Shown here piece by piece: positions 1 to 11,550 of a DNA stretch of 64,000 nucleotides. The DNA comes from Aphanomyces cochlioides. Its lineage: Eukaryota; Oomycota; Saprolegniomycetes; Saprolegniales; Verrucalvaceae. The DNA is taken from positions 1 through 64,000 of the forward strand of contig JAHQRK010000048.1 of the NCBI GenBank assembly GCA_019828595.1, written 5' to 3'. Every line of letters starts with the position of its first letter. Position 1 is the first letter of the stretch. The notes beneath the pieces were generated by a model, which was not told the origin of the DNA, searched no databases, and worked only from the letters and a program-made list of their open reading frames with translations. The translations under genes and the position numbers were made by a program.

Positions 1-147
1 GATTCGATCATACTGAAGTCAAGTATAAATGGACAGTATGGCAAACGTCCCAAATTATTTACACGTGTGTCTGGGTGTATTTTGCGTGAATTAGGTAAAA
101 TACTCGATTCTGATTGGCTGAGCGATTTGCAAAAAATCGATACATTT
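1..147. repeat. Dispersed repeat, inverted copy of 7513-7660
   Basis: Read on the opposite strand this matches 7513-7660 over most of its length, including shared blocks such as TCATACTGAAGTCAAGTATA and CGATTCTGATTG. A third, more diverged copy lies near 35440-35625. The left end may continue beyond the window. No coding potential was seen. It is probably a copy of a short non-autonomous element or a repeated promoter segment. Confidence 0.7.
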
Positions 148-1413
148 CGGTATGTGGATCGCATTGGAGACAATTCATTTTCTCATCGGTTGATTTCCCC
201 CAATGACCGTTCCGTAAACAGTCGACACGGGGATTAATTGGAGACCTTGGTGAAGGAATTTATGTTGAAGCACTAAACTCTAAGATGCAACAATACCTAT
301 GTTCACATTATTTTCAGATATCCTACATCGTGCAGTGAGTTGACCTCTATCGTAACGTCTGTTGAGGACTGAACCACCTGGAGGGGAAATTGCAGTTTGG
401 CACTTAATATTTGGCTTCTAACGCACAACCAAGTTTAGGTCCTCCGCTTGCCGTTATTTGTCGTTCACAACGCTGCAAGGCATGACAATTAATCGTGAAA
501 TATTGAAGCTCAGGAATGGCAACCACTGGGACCGCAAGATTTAAGTCAAATGAATCTAGATTTTCTTCACAAAAATGATAGTCATTGAATCAGGCTTGGG
601 CAGCCATTTTTAAACTTGTTTGACTTTAAAAACTATTCCAATTATCAACAGAAACGAAAAGACTGACAGTGTACTTGTCTTTGGGACTTCATATCGTTGA
701 GTCGGCAAAGATGAATCTATTTCTCTTCAAATATGAAAATTCAGATCTTATCTCGTTCTGATTGGCTAGATTTCGAAATGGGGAAATTTGATTGGCTATA
801 ACTGAAGAAAGTACTTTCGAGATGGATGCATTTTCTTTGTTCCATTTTGCTTGTCCATGTCGGGGCGAAAGGTTTTTAGCTTGCGTCCAGGAAACGTGAC
901 GAGCAAACTGCACTCTTTAACACTCTAGTCCATCCAGGATTCATGATATTATACATGTTAAGAAGTTAGTGAGCATTACGCTCAGTCAAAATAGCTTGAG
1001 CTTAAGACACACGCTCTTTGCGACTCCCTTAAGCGTACAGTCATTTGAATCATCTCGTCAGTCTGTACTTGGAGGAGCATGGAAAAGGAGCATGATTGAT
1101 GATAAAATAGGCCAATCCAATAGATTAATCATATATTTTTATCGATTCATATGCGTGATTGAGTTATTTGAGCTGACACAAGTTTTCACATTACTCCACG
1201 GAAATTGCACTTTCAAATGCTCAAGAAGCGGCTACTTGCTTAAATCGTTCGGTAACTCCAGGTGTGTTTCAAGGGATTCGAACGATTTTTTTAGAAATAA
1301 CAGCTTCTTGTTTTGAGAGGCTTAACATGTTCTAAACACATGCTTTCTCATTAACTTCAATCTCAGCAATTAATTTTGCGAGGAAGTCCGATTTTGTTTT
1401 CCGTGCCTTTGTT
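148..1413. other. Non-coding stretch, nothing recognised
   Basis: AT-rich DNA with short ORFs on both strands (for example 689-913 minus and 969-1316 plus) that show no recognisable domain or conserved composition. It contains several ATTGG/CCAAT boxes, which are common in all the intergenic DNA of this window. Confidence 0.5.
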
Positions 1414-1483
1414 TATATTGTCAGAAGATAGCCACTCACTGTTACTTCTCCCAAGAATGCCATGGACGACAAAGTCTCTATGC
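1414..1483 (+). repeat. 5' fragment of a helix-turn-helix transposase gene
   Basis: This matches 14607-14677 (shared GTCAGAAGATA, CCACTCACT, CCCAAGAATG and ATGGACGACAAAGTCTCTATG-like blocks). At 14 kb the same sequence opens a short reading frame that looks like the N-terminal helix-turn-helix of a pogo/Tc1-type transposase. Here the frame breaks soon after MDDKVSM. Only the leader and first codons survive. Confidence 0.5.
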
Positions 1484-1971
1484 TCCAAACTTTGGAGCAC
1501 TTAAGAATAACAACCGTAAAGCCATTGGGAAGAAGTGTAGCGAGTGATGGGTTGAACATCTGGTACGACGGTGTGTCTTGGATTGCATATGAGCATACAA
1601 TACTTCATATGAAGTTCGGATGTTCAAACCAGCAAATTTGACTGTCTTTTGCTATTTCCACGCTAATGCACCCAGATTGAAAGAACCGTATGTTGTGATT
1701 TGTACTTTGTACGATGAAATGGATATTACAGTCATAATTGCAAATTGCACCTCTATGTCGTTTCTGGCACCAATTTGGCCCGCCAAGAAATCCCAACTTG
1801 TTACGTCAGACACACATTTCAAATCTCGTCCGTCGAGTTTGAAAATTCCGTGGAAGGGTGAGACCGTTGCTTGTTGTGTTTTCATGCAACTCCTGTATCG
1901 CCATACGCTCTTTTCCTCACAACCCTTCTGCTTGTCATTGTGAAATTTGCTTTCAACGAGGAGCTTCAACG

Positions 1972-2337
1972 ATGCGCCTTTTCGTCTCCCTCGCGCTTGC
2001 TATGTCTGCTGTCGTGGCGTTCAACCAGCCTTCGCAAGACTCGTCAGTTATGTTGGCACACCAAGAAACGCCAATGAACTCTGCAGGCAATGACCTTCGC
2101 CTCCTTCGAGGAGGGAAAGGTGGCCAAGGAGGTGGAGAAGAGATCCTAGGAGGTGACCGAGGAGGCAAAGGTGGCCGCGTTGGCAAAAGAAGACCGAACG
2201 GAAAATACCAAAAGAAAGGCTCCAAGCGCTTCCAAGAACCCAAGGAAGAGATGGGTCGAAAGCGTAACAGGTATGGCGAAGGTGGTCGTCGAAACCCAGG
2301 AGGAAAGCATCCTTCGTTCTCAAGCATGCAGCAATAA
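1972..2337 (+). CDS. Small secreted basic Gly-rich protein with RLLR motif
   Basis: The 121-residue protein starts MRLFVSLALAMSAVVAF, a clear signal peptide of about 17-19 residues, so it should enter the secretory pathway. A longer in-frame start at 1858 would bury this signal inside the protein, so 1972 is preferred. RLLR stands at residues 43-46, the position where Peronosporalean RxLR effectors carry their motif, followed by GGKGG, GGGEE and a strongly basic Gly/Lys/Arg-rich tail. There are no cysteines, and no fold is recognised. Saprolegniales generally lack canonical RxLR effectors, so the motif may be chance in an Arg-rich protein. The minus-strand ORFs over this gene are shadows. Alternative: a small Gly-rich cell-wall or secreted structural protein. 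Confidence 0.6.
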   Translation: MRLFVSLALAMSAVVAFNQPSQDSSVMLAHQETPMNSAGNDLRLLRGGKGGQGGGEEILGGDRGGKGGRVGKRRPNGKYQKKGSKRFQEPKEEMGRKRNRYGEGGRRNPGGKHPSFSSMQQ

Positions 2338-3153
2338 GCTTCGTCGCCCTAAGGGGGATACCGCAATATAATTGAAATTTGTGTGTGTCGTCGTCCGACG
2401 GACAATTGTCTAGAAGTAAGACGCCAAAGCAATTTGGGACCATCAAACACTGTAGCTACTTCGTTAGGTATCCCTCCAACTGAACGAACTACTCTCGATT
2501 GACTACTATCACGCCACTTGACGATAAGTTTACACTGATGGCATTGCAACTTCATCATTTTAAAGTCAACTCGATTCTTCTCTGCAAGTCTTGCCTCACA
2601 CGTCGATCAAACAGCACTGGTGTATTATATGCCGGGTAAATAAGAAACATTTATTAAGTGAGAAGCATAATCAAGCACTATGTATACGTATAATCCGTCG
2701 TTGAAGAGCAATCAACATTGGAGATAAACAATGGATACGCGTCTAAATACACAACAATTCCAGGCGTCAGTGGTTAATGTCATTCAGTGGTAAAGGACAA
2801 TAAAGATTTTACCGCGCGAGAGACGCCAGACATCCGCCCAGAAAATTGCGCTTACCGTAGCGAAGCGGAGGTCGAGTGTAAAATTTTATGCATGCGGACG
2901 ACTCGAACACCAAAAAGGGATTTCTTTATTTTCTTTCTCGTCGGGAAAGGCGGCAGGCAGGCTGTAAGGCTTAGGACGCTAAGAAGAAATGGAGAACCGG
3001 GCGTATAATGGACTTGAGTAAACGTTGATATTGGTTTTTTCCAAAAATTGAGTCATTTCCAAGCAGTAAACCTCTATTTCAAACTTTGAATTCTGAATCA
3101 TAACGTCCTTTGTGGGCAGAGACTAAATGAGATATCAATTCATGTACACTAAC
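2338..3153. other. Intergenic, nothing firm
   Basis: One short plus ORF (2787-3008) with basic composition and no recognisable family. It has no signal peptide or repeat and may be spurious. The stretch ends at the outer Tc1 target site. Confidence 0.4.
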
Positions 3154-3321
3154 TACTCTGTTCCATAAAAATTGCTACGGTGTTTATACTTGAATAAAGT
3201 GTACTAGTGTCTCCAGAAATAACTTGATTTTTGTATTGAGCCTCACAATAAAATATGCTACAGTGTAGTGCCTACAAAATATAATTGAAAGTGTCTTTTA
3301 TATTAACCCTCTCGTGTGGGC

Positions 3322-3345
3322 CACCCTGCGATTCCCAGGTTGGCG
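3322..3345. repeat. piggyBac subterminal repeat, left
   Basis: CCACCCTGCGATTCCCAGG lies just inside the left terminal repeat. The equivalent right-hand copies (11551-11577 and, partly, 11467-11490) contain CCCTGCGAATCGCAGG, a near-perfect palindrome. These are candidate transposase-binding sites. Confidence 0.6.
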
Positions 3346-4257
3346 GCTAAGCCAATCAAAGAGACAAAAAGTAGGATAAATCCTTAGTAATTTGTCCAAT
3401 CAAAAACCGTCATTTTGAACTTCAACTAGTAATTTAAATAAAAATCACCCACTTGCGCGCGATTCGCATTGTAGTAACTAAATTCTAGCCAATCGTAGAT
3501 AAGACCGGAGTACTGACTTCAACTTTTTCAATTACCATTGAATTCAAATCCACAACAGTCACATCATGCGATGAACTTCTCTTTACTGTGTAGGACCAGC
3601 GGCATCGAGCGGCGCAGATGCATGATCATCATCGCCAGCAGTAATATCAACATTGGCGGTCGCTTGCTCATCGGCAACTTCCTGGGCATTCACATCAACA
3701 ACTTCCGGGACTTCGAGCGGCGCTTGCGCACCAACTTCTGGGACTTCTGCTGTCGCTTGTGCATCGGCAGTTTCCAAGGCTTCAAACTGCGTATGGGTAA
3801 CATCGGTTTCCGGTACATCGAGTGGCTCTTGCGCTCCAGTAGCTTCTTGAACTTCAAGTGGCGCTTGCGCATCAACAGGTTCCAAGGTTTCAATCGGTTC
3901 AGCGACGGCAACAGCTTCCGGCGAAACAAGATCAATGACTTCGACTGATACGGGTGGTGCAACATCAAGGTTTTCTGGCGGCGCTTGTGCGGCAACATTT
4001 TGCGAGACATCAATTGGAGCTGCCACGTCAACGGTTCGTCAGGCTTCAGGAACGTTTGGCACGAGCCACCCACCGTTGAGAATTGCATCTTGACCACCGG
4101 CAGTTTGAGGTGCCAATTCACCCCACTCATGTTGAGGTGGCGGGGGGTCGCGGTTGTTACGACGAGCGGGTGAGTATTGGCAGCGGCCGCGGTCGTTTGG
4201 ACGCGATTGAGACCGGCGACGGCTGCCGCCTCGACCGCCGTGATAACGGCCATGGTA

Positions 4258-7067
4258 CCGTCCGTTTGGGCACGGCGAAAGCGAGCTCCACAATTTTGCG
4301 AATTTCGATCTGAAATTTTGAGAGTGTATTTTAATGACCAAGTTTACACGCTGTACAAAATATTGCGCGCATTGAGTGAGAAATCAATGAGAAAAACAAG
4401 GTTAAAGTCTTGACATTTGTATGCAAACTTTCAAAAAAAGGATGAAAAAATGTTGAAAAATGACTTTTCATGATTAAAATACTGAAGAATTAAAAACATA
4501 TCCAATGGAATATTTTTATTGTTCAACTTTACAAGTCAATCACAGTGCAAGAACTGTTTTCGTTCGTCTCAAGAGCATGACGACTGTGTGAAGCTTGGAT
4601 AAACAAACTCCTGCCAAGTTCAGCGTCAGGATGAAGCCAACGACTCTCTGAGGAAGACTTCTTTGTTCTTTTGCCTCCTCGCGTATGTGATGGTATTCGA
4701 CGAACTCCGCTCCGATTACCAATCCCTGGAACGACGGCTCCCTGTGCAGCAATCACTGACAAGAGGTTTGATCCAAAACATTTTGTAATATCCTCAATAA
4801 TTCGTCGTCCCGAAGGAACTCCTGCGTCAGGGCCGAGTGAATGATCAAGAAGACGGAGGTAAGCTTTATCAATTTCTTTCGGAGTCGACGAACTAAACTT
4901 CATAGGCGATCCAACAGGAAGCTGGGATGTCCAAAAGCGATGCAAATCGAAGGCGTCGTGGACGTCTTTATTCCGTGACGAGTCCCAGCACATGAGCTCA
5001 GGACTATTTCCGACAGGACGACCGGTAAAAGCAGTTCCATCGTTTAGCCCCAGTACTGGTAATAACCATTTTGAATAAAATCCTTTCTGTTTCATCCATT
5101 TAATAGTTGACTCAGTTGACTTACATGTCAATTGAGGCAGCGCATCATGATGAATAAACCAATTGTCTGCGTGTATTGTGCCCCTCACAACATCTTGAGG
5201 CTCCTTCACAATGTGTTCAATAAGCTCTGTAATGCAGCAGTGTTGCTTCATCGCCGCGGCTTGCGAAATCATTTTTTCCAATTGGCTCCGTAGAGCGATA
5301 AGTAGGGATTTTCAGCCTTGCGATGGTCTATGACACAACAGATACCAGGTTTTGCAGAAGTACACAGCAGCTGAAGCTATTTGAATTTATTTGTTGCCAT
5401 GATTGAGGTGTCATGAATATGAGCCATTTTTAATTGATAGACATGGATTATTCCAATGGAGTTAAGCTTTAATTTCATCGCTTTGCCAACACCTGGCAGA
5501 ACTGAAATACAGTCCATATCGTAAATATCTATTGCATTGTACATTATCTTCAGGCTAGACATTTGCATGCAGTACCTTTATCATTCAGACGACCCGACAC
5601 TACCCATGGTGAGCCTCCAAAGGCTAGTTTTCGCACACGATCAATTTCAAACTTTTGATATTTTGAGTAATCGTCTATTGATCGAATACATCAGCCGCTG
5701 TAAACAAAAGGATAACAACGAGCTCCTACTTGGCGGCCATCAGGAAACTGTTGAATAGCACATCCAAAGGAGAAACGAGCTTCAACAGGAAATTTAACAT
5801 TAAGATAAGGTTTTCGATCTAAAAGATCACCATCGTTGCTAACTCGGCCATGTAAACCCCTTTTAACCTGAATTTGCGTCTTTTTGCCCCCACTAGCATG
5901 ATACCCAATTTCAATTTTTCGATGAGTTTCATCCCAATGTATAATTTGCGATAATTCAAGTTTACCTGTTTTAGTTGAATCAAACACATCAGGGCATGGC
6001 CCCATTTCATCAATATTCCATTTCCAAATTTCCAGTCGAACTGCAAGTTGTCTAGAATAATTATAACGAGCATTTGCCCATGAACTTGTGATGTCGCAAT
6101 TTCCTTGTTTTTGTCGTAGAATTGATGATTTAATTGGATTTAATCATTGATATGCAGAATAAATTGCTGATAATCCAAGATTTTCAGCTCCAGATTGCAC
6201 GCGGTAGATATTAACAGCATCAGTTGTTTGGCGAATACTGGCGCCCATTTCCATGCAATCGGCAATAAGTTGAGATTCAAAGGATCCATCCATTATCAAT
6301 TTATTGTAGCCACCATAATTCAAAGATTTACCAGTGTACACAAGACCTGCATTAATACATGACATGTAATCAAGTAGAGTAAAAATAACAGAATTTCGAG
6401 AGCCAGGAGGAATTTTGAAGGCTTGCATAATTTGGAAAATTGTACCCTTTTCAACAAACCATTCGCTTACAGGAGGAGAGCCAAGGACATGGGAATAGTA
6501 GACAATGTATGAGAGACGCAAATGGTCGGGATGAACAGAAGAATTAACCTGAATTGAATTAACACATTGTTGATTGAGTGGTTGTGGACTAATTGGAAGT
6601 GGAGAAGGCGCTAGAAACTGTGGTTCCTGTGAGTTAACACCTGCAGTAACAATGGCATTGCGACCCTGCTTTCGCCGGTAGGCCAAGCCTTTACGACCTG
6701 ACGTCTTTGGCATGCCAAGTCAATTAGAAAGTGTTGGGCAAGAGGCAAGAGACGATCATATATCCGGATATCCGGATAATGATGCATATTTAAATTGGTT
6801 GACAGTTTATTGAATACATGTGTGGAAAATTTTCAAGTTTCAAATGCGAAATATAATTGAAAATTTAACCCTAAACCTCCTTCAAAATCCATTGATTTGC
6901 TATCTCCTCAAAAAAAAAAAAAAAAAAAAAGAACATCAATCCGATTGGCCCACGCCGAGCAGGAGAATATTCTGCGTGGCGTGGTGTTTTCAGAATTGTC
7001 AGAAGTGGAATAGTCATCGAGGAGATGTCGTTACAAACTCAGCACTTTTGCCGTGCCCAAACGGACG
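4258..7067 (-). mobile_element. Nested stramenopile DDE transposon, TA duplication
   Basis: Terminal inverted repeats of 24 nt (CCGTCCGTTTGGGCACGGC followed by GAAAG on the left and AAAAG on the right) differ at one position. TA dinucleotides flank both ends (4256-4257 and 7068-7069). Excision restores the reading frame of the interrupted gene, so the boundaries are exact. The interior holds one transposase-like gene on the minus strand and an A-run of about 20 nt near 6910. TA duplication points to the IS630-Tc1-mariner superfamily. Confidence 0.9.
4529..6713 (-). pseudogene. DDE transposase of the nested element, disrupted
   Basis: The minus-strand frame starts MPKTSGRKGLAYRRKQGRN and runs to a TGA at 6144-6146. 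The same frame then continues through WANARYNYSRQLAVRLE and the motif IIHWDETHRKIEIG (probable first catalytic Asp). Later segments contain a glycine-rich GVGKAM stretch, NPYLSLYG, and GTIHADNWFIHHDALPQL (second Asp region), then VLGLNDGTAFTGRP and NSPELMCWD, ending at 4529. As recalled, this motif order is typical of a DDE transposase family common in diatoms and oomycetes. Breaks: the TGA, a frame change near 5690, a stop near 5377 and a shift near 5285. The copy is therefore not expected to make active protein unless provided in trans. Confidence 0.75.
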
Positions 7068-7512
7068 GTAGGAGTAGTCAGCGTTGCGGCGGTCGTTGTA
7101 ATAAGGTATGTTGTTGTACCCTCTTGGCTCGTCATTGCGGTCATAAGATCGACGGTTGAGACGGTCTTCATATGCTTCAAAGCGGCGCTGCACTGATGCC
7201 GCTCGTTGTCTGCGATGTCGCTGAGTCGCTGTTTCCATATTGTTGTTCGCCGGCGCAGCGGCCGCTGGTGCCGCTCCAGCTATGATCGGTGTGAACGTCA
7301 TGTTGCACAGGAACTGCATCGACATGTTGGCCATGGTCAATACGCGACAAATTGGAAAGTGGGAAGACCGTTGAAATGACAGTTGAAATTGTTTTACCAA
7401 TGATGTCCTTGTATACACCTTTACATTTGACTACTTCTGTAGCTTAGCTGTACATCGTCCTCTTCGCATCGTGATCGACCCCAACTCAAGCTTTTATATT
7501 TTATTTTTCAAA

Positions 7513-7720
7513 TCGATCTGCAACTCGATCAGGCAATCAGAATCGAGTATTTACCAAGTTCACGCAAAACACACCTATACACACGTGAATTTTATTTGGC
7601 CAATTTACCGTACTTTTCATTTATACTTGACTTCAGTATGATGGAATCGATTTGGAAATGAACTCAATTTTGGTAGAAAAATACAAATTTGGGTGAAAAA
7701 GACAATACTCAGTTAACCTC
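7513..7720. repeat. Dispersed repeat, copy 2
   Basis: This is the inverted partner of 1-147. Its right part (TATACTTGACTTCAGTATGA to the AATTTGGGTGAAAAAGACAA block) also matches 35500-35610 in the same orientation. It lies upstream of the minus-strand gene starting at 7334, so it may include that gene's promoter. Confidence 0.65.
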
Positions 7721-7988
7721 TTCGCATCGTGCAGGTACAGGGATCAATCCCAGCGAGTGATCAAACCCGTTATTCATGTCTCTTTTTGTAATAAAAACCT
7801 CTTTCCTTTCTAAAAGATTGTCAATTTCGTCATCATATCACAGCTCAGTGGTTTGTCGCCGTGCTCGTAGCTGAAAGGTCCAGGGATCAAACCCACTCGT
7901 GCGCCTTAACAATTTATACATTTTTTTCGTTGTCGCTAAACCAAAACGAGTGACTTCTTGGTCTTGGGTTCTTTCTCGCTCTGCTTCT

Positions 7989-10900
7989 TCATTTTGTAGA
8001 GTCGTTGCCTCTGTCCATCTTGCCGTCTTTCTTAAAAAGGCCTTTTGGTTGATAGAACGAGTGAAACTTGTCCCAACATGACCACTCAGCATGAGGACAG
8101 AGATGAGCTGGTACAGCTTGCTCGCTCTGCAGATATGCTTTTGTGCATAAGTAGACTTGATGTACGTCACACCACTGCGTTTTGATGAGTTCTTTGCTTC
8201 GCTCATAGTAGCAAACAACACAATAACGGCGCATTCGCTGGCTGTACGACACTTCCGCTTGCTTGTCCGTCGCACGGCAAGTGTTATTGAGTTTTGGGGG
8301 CTGCCGAAGAGAAGCGTCGCGCTGTAAAGCAGCGGCTCTTTCTTCGGCTGCCGCCTTCTTCAGAGCCATTGCTGACTGGGTTATGGGTACACTCGAGTAC
8401 TCCATTGGTACTTGTGTCTCGGAAAACCTTCAAGTGTGAAAAGCAAAGTAGCATAGAGATAACTAAGAATGTCCAATCCGTTTCGAACAGCATTTGGTTC
8501 GCCAGCTTTGTTTGGAAATGCAGGTTCGAGTCGCGTTGATTGACCGGTTCGCAGATCGTGTACAGAACGTACAAGTTGGTGATAGCAATGTCTATCAGAG
8601 CGAACCCGAGTTTCTTGTACCATTGCTTGAAGCTTGCTCCTGATGCGATAGAGAATCGTTCGCGTAGTTGATCATGGCGGTCAACACCTTGCATGTACTT
8701 GTTGTACAGACCGACGAGTGAGAGGCATTCTTGTTGGATAGTTTGACTAGTAAAGATAACATGTAATAGCAGCGTGTAAAGTCATACCTTCCAACTCGGC
8801 GATGGACAAATGACTTTGTTGTTGCATCCGCAGTCGAGAGCATGTTCACGACTGTGCCATCGAGCCAGGAAACTGCAATAATGCCCAGAGATGTAGCGAC
8901 CGACACTAAACTTGACCCACGCATGACCGACTTTATCTGTTTCTTGTCGAACATGCCGAACCGTGGATTGTGCGCTCGGTTGCTTCGTACTGTTCCTCGG
9001 CAATACAACCCCATCTTCAGCAGCGTCAGACATAACTGCACCGAAGAATACCAGTTGTCCAGATTGATCACTCGGTGCGAGCCTAGAACAGATTCATAAC
9101 AGAATAACACGATATGAACTTACCCTCCCATTGTTTTGTGATGTCGATGACATGTTGCCGCAGTGCACTTGGATTGACTTCATCGCGAGGTTTTGCTGTG
9201 TCGTCGTCTGGGGCTGGCTCACCGTCATCATCGGCTTCGTCATCGGCTTCCATGTCGAAATTGCCTGCCGCCTTCGAGTGGATCTTGAAGGCAAAAACGT
9301 ACCAAGTAGTTGCGCATGCTGCAGTGTAAATACGAAAATGATACTTGCCCAGAGGTTTCTTGGGATTGTAGACGATGAGCGCACGCGCATAACTTGACCG
9401 ACACGGAATGCACGCCTCATCGACACTGATCTCTCGTCCTGCCACGACGAAATTCTTGAATGATGCCTTCAACAGGTTGATGAGTGGTCGGATACGCCAA
9501 AGAGGGTCCGCGGGCTCGACAACGTCGTTAAATGTGATGCACGCTCGCAGTTGCTTGAATCTGTCTATCGCCATGACGCGGCCAAAGTTCTCGGTAGGCA
9601 CCATAAGGAACGACATGCTTGGTTTGGACCAATACAGACTGTACTCGCCGCCTTGTACGACACTCATCATGATCAATAAGCCAATAAACTTCATCACTTC
9701 AACCAGCTCGAAGCTTTTCTTGAGCTCTCGGCCACCAACGTATCCTCTAGGATGAGCGGCTTGCAGCGCTAATGCCTTGGCGTTCGTCCGCAACGTCACG
9801 GTCTTCCAAAATTCCAGCGGCATAAAGGCTAGGAAACCCTTCACGGGGTCTTTGAATAGATCCTTGAACTCGTCGGAAATGCGCAACTCGTCCACGGGCG
9901 TGTCATCCTTGTTGTCTTCATGTTCGTATAGATGTGTAGGCCCAGCGTAGTGTCCACCGCAAATCCACTCAACGCCTTCAAGTCCTTCAATGTCTTCTGT
10001 CGTGTCGTAGTTCCCGTGCTTCTTCCAACCACGTTCCACGTATTCAGACCATTCGTCGTCGCTGCCGTCGTCAACGGGCACTTCCACATTAGGCAGCATA
10101 TCGTTCTTGGTCTCTTTATCGTCCTTGTTCTCTTCGTCGAATGACCTGTTGGTTAGGAACTTCATGTTCCACTCGGTCATCTCGTGCAACTCGTCTTCGG
10201 GTACAAACGACGAAATCTGAAGGTAACTTCGTCCGGCGTTCATGCGTTGGTTCGCCTTCAAAGTCGCAAACTGTTCCACACCTACAATTTAGTAAGATAA
10301 ATGTGATAATAAAGTACCTTTGTAAAAGAGGCGTGCAGTAATCCAAGGTTCCTCGCGCTGGAAACGCGTGTGATTCCAAGTGATCTTGTACAATGCAACC
10401 ATCTTCTTGGCAGTCGCTTTCGATTTCTTGCCCGGCGTGTCGAAATCGGGATCGTTCTCGATGCCAACGACATAGCGCACTTCGGTGACCACACCACTCA
10501 GCATGAAGTCTTGGCAATCTGCGTAGAAATCAAGCAACTTCTTGTCGTTCTTGTGGATCTGAGCCTCTCGTAGCGGCTTAAACGATACGTAGCGGTACAT
10601 GGTCTCGGATCGGATTGACTTGTGATCGGGTGTAAATATAGCTGTCGCTTCGGATGCCTCATCCGCCGCTGGTAGTTGGCAGTCCATTGATGTTGACTTC
10701 GACGGACGACCACGCTTTACCGGTGTTGATACACCTTGTACATCTTGCACTTTCGCCTTATTCTTCGATCCCTTAGGACGACTTCGCTTTCTTGCCGGTG
10801 GCGGCACAACTTCGGGAACTCGTATGTCTCTGGCTTGGTAACATTGAGCACTACACACTTCTTGTCCTTCCTCCGCTTCAGACCACCCGCGTTTTGTGCC

Positions 10901-10999
10901 TTCTTCAATGATACACATATGATGGAACTTGGACAAACACATGCAGCACTGGCGTAGGTTGGGACCTTCTTCTTCGCCGCACACACAACACTTCTCCAT
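7989..10999 (-). CDS. piggyBac transposase with N-terminal zinc finger
   Basis: Five exons fit without any frame break: 10999-10318, 10281-9124, 9082-8788, 8746-8464 and 8417-7989. All introns are GT...AG and only 36, 41, 41 and 46 nt. Joined length is 948 residues. Order: a Cys/His-rich PHD-like finger (residues about 4-60, CCVCGEEE and CSAQC), a basic Lys/Arg-rich segment, an acidic region, then the piggyBac DDE core. The three Asp motifs are SVDEACIP, LDNWYSS and WLDGTVVNMLST, followed by the family signature YNKYMQGVDRHDQLR. The C-terminus is a Cys/His-rich domain (YCVVCYYER, CDVHQVYLC), as in known piggyBac proteins. It acts in the nucleus, cutting and pasting at TTAA, and with both element ends present may be active. 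The last splice junction is the least certain. Confidence 0.9.
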
Positions 11000-11550
11000 G
11001 ACAAAGCAAATTGCAAAACGACCGTCGTTTCAAGTACCGACCAATTGGGTACAAGGCAGTTTAAACACCAACCAATCGAAATGTTTCTTCATCGGTGGCG
11101 GCAGACACATGCGCGCCATGAATCGCACGGCGGCGGCGGCGGCGGAGGTAGGCGTAGCGTTGAGTCAGAGCGGCTTGAGTACTTGGAATCGCTGCGGCGG
11201 CGGTACAGAAATCACGGCGCAGGTTCAAGGCACTTGAGCAAGACGGAGCAAATGGGAAAGTGAGAGAAGTCTCTCTTACCAGTTCAAAATTTCAAATTCG
11301 ATTAATCAACGGCGAGGGAGACTGTGGTTCAAGAGGACTATTTAAGGTAATAACAAACAAATTTCATTGGTTAAAAGACTTGAATCAACCGTCTGTTCAG
11401 ATACTGTAGATTGGGTAATAAAATAATTTCTGGGAACCAAAAATATTCATCTTTTTTCTGATTGGCGCCTGCGGCCCTGCGAATCGCAGAAACCTACCCT
11501 AATTGAAGCAAATATAATGACTTTTGGCATTTTTTATTTTATTATTTCCC
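11000..11550. promoter_or_regulatory. 5' region of the piggyBac transposase
   Basis: This is upstream of the transposase start on the minus strand. It holds a short GGC-repeat run (about 11130-11150) and a subterminal palindrome near 11467. Short plus ORFs (10929-11237, 11045-11263) have low-complexity Gly/Ala/Arg composition and look spurious. The promoter presumably lies here but no defined element is visible. Confidence 0.4.

Larger units (their letters stand above)
3583..7334 (-). pseudogene. piggyBac-borne second gene, split by a transposon
   Basis: Read from 7334, the protein begins MANMSMQF, has an Ala-rich stretch, an Arg-rich segment (RRFEAYEDRLNRR) and a Tyr/Asn-rich segment ending NADYS. 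The frame is cut by the element at 4258-7067. Removing it and one TA copy fuses the two flanking ORFs exactly in frame (NADYSY then HGRYHGGRGG). The second half is RG/RS-rich, then Pro-rich, then an acidic tail of loose repeats of the type AQAPLEVPE. One in-frame TGA (4039-4041) separates the RG part from the acidic tail. RG-rich plus acidic composition resembles nucleic-acid-binding proteins, but no known domain is recognised. Its position beside the transposase suggests an accessory piggyBac protein or captured cargo. Confidence 0.75.

Noticed and set aside
1953..2446. Minus-strand ORFs over the secreted-protein gene
   Set aside because: They mirror the repetitive Gly/Arg codons of the plus-strand gene and lack a signal or domain of their own.
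1..7660. The inverted repeats as ends of a single 7.66-kb transposon
   Set aside because: The right copy lies inside the piggyBac element and the left copy outside both it and the Tc1 element, so they cannot be the ends of one insertion.
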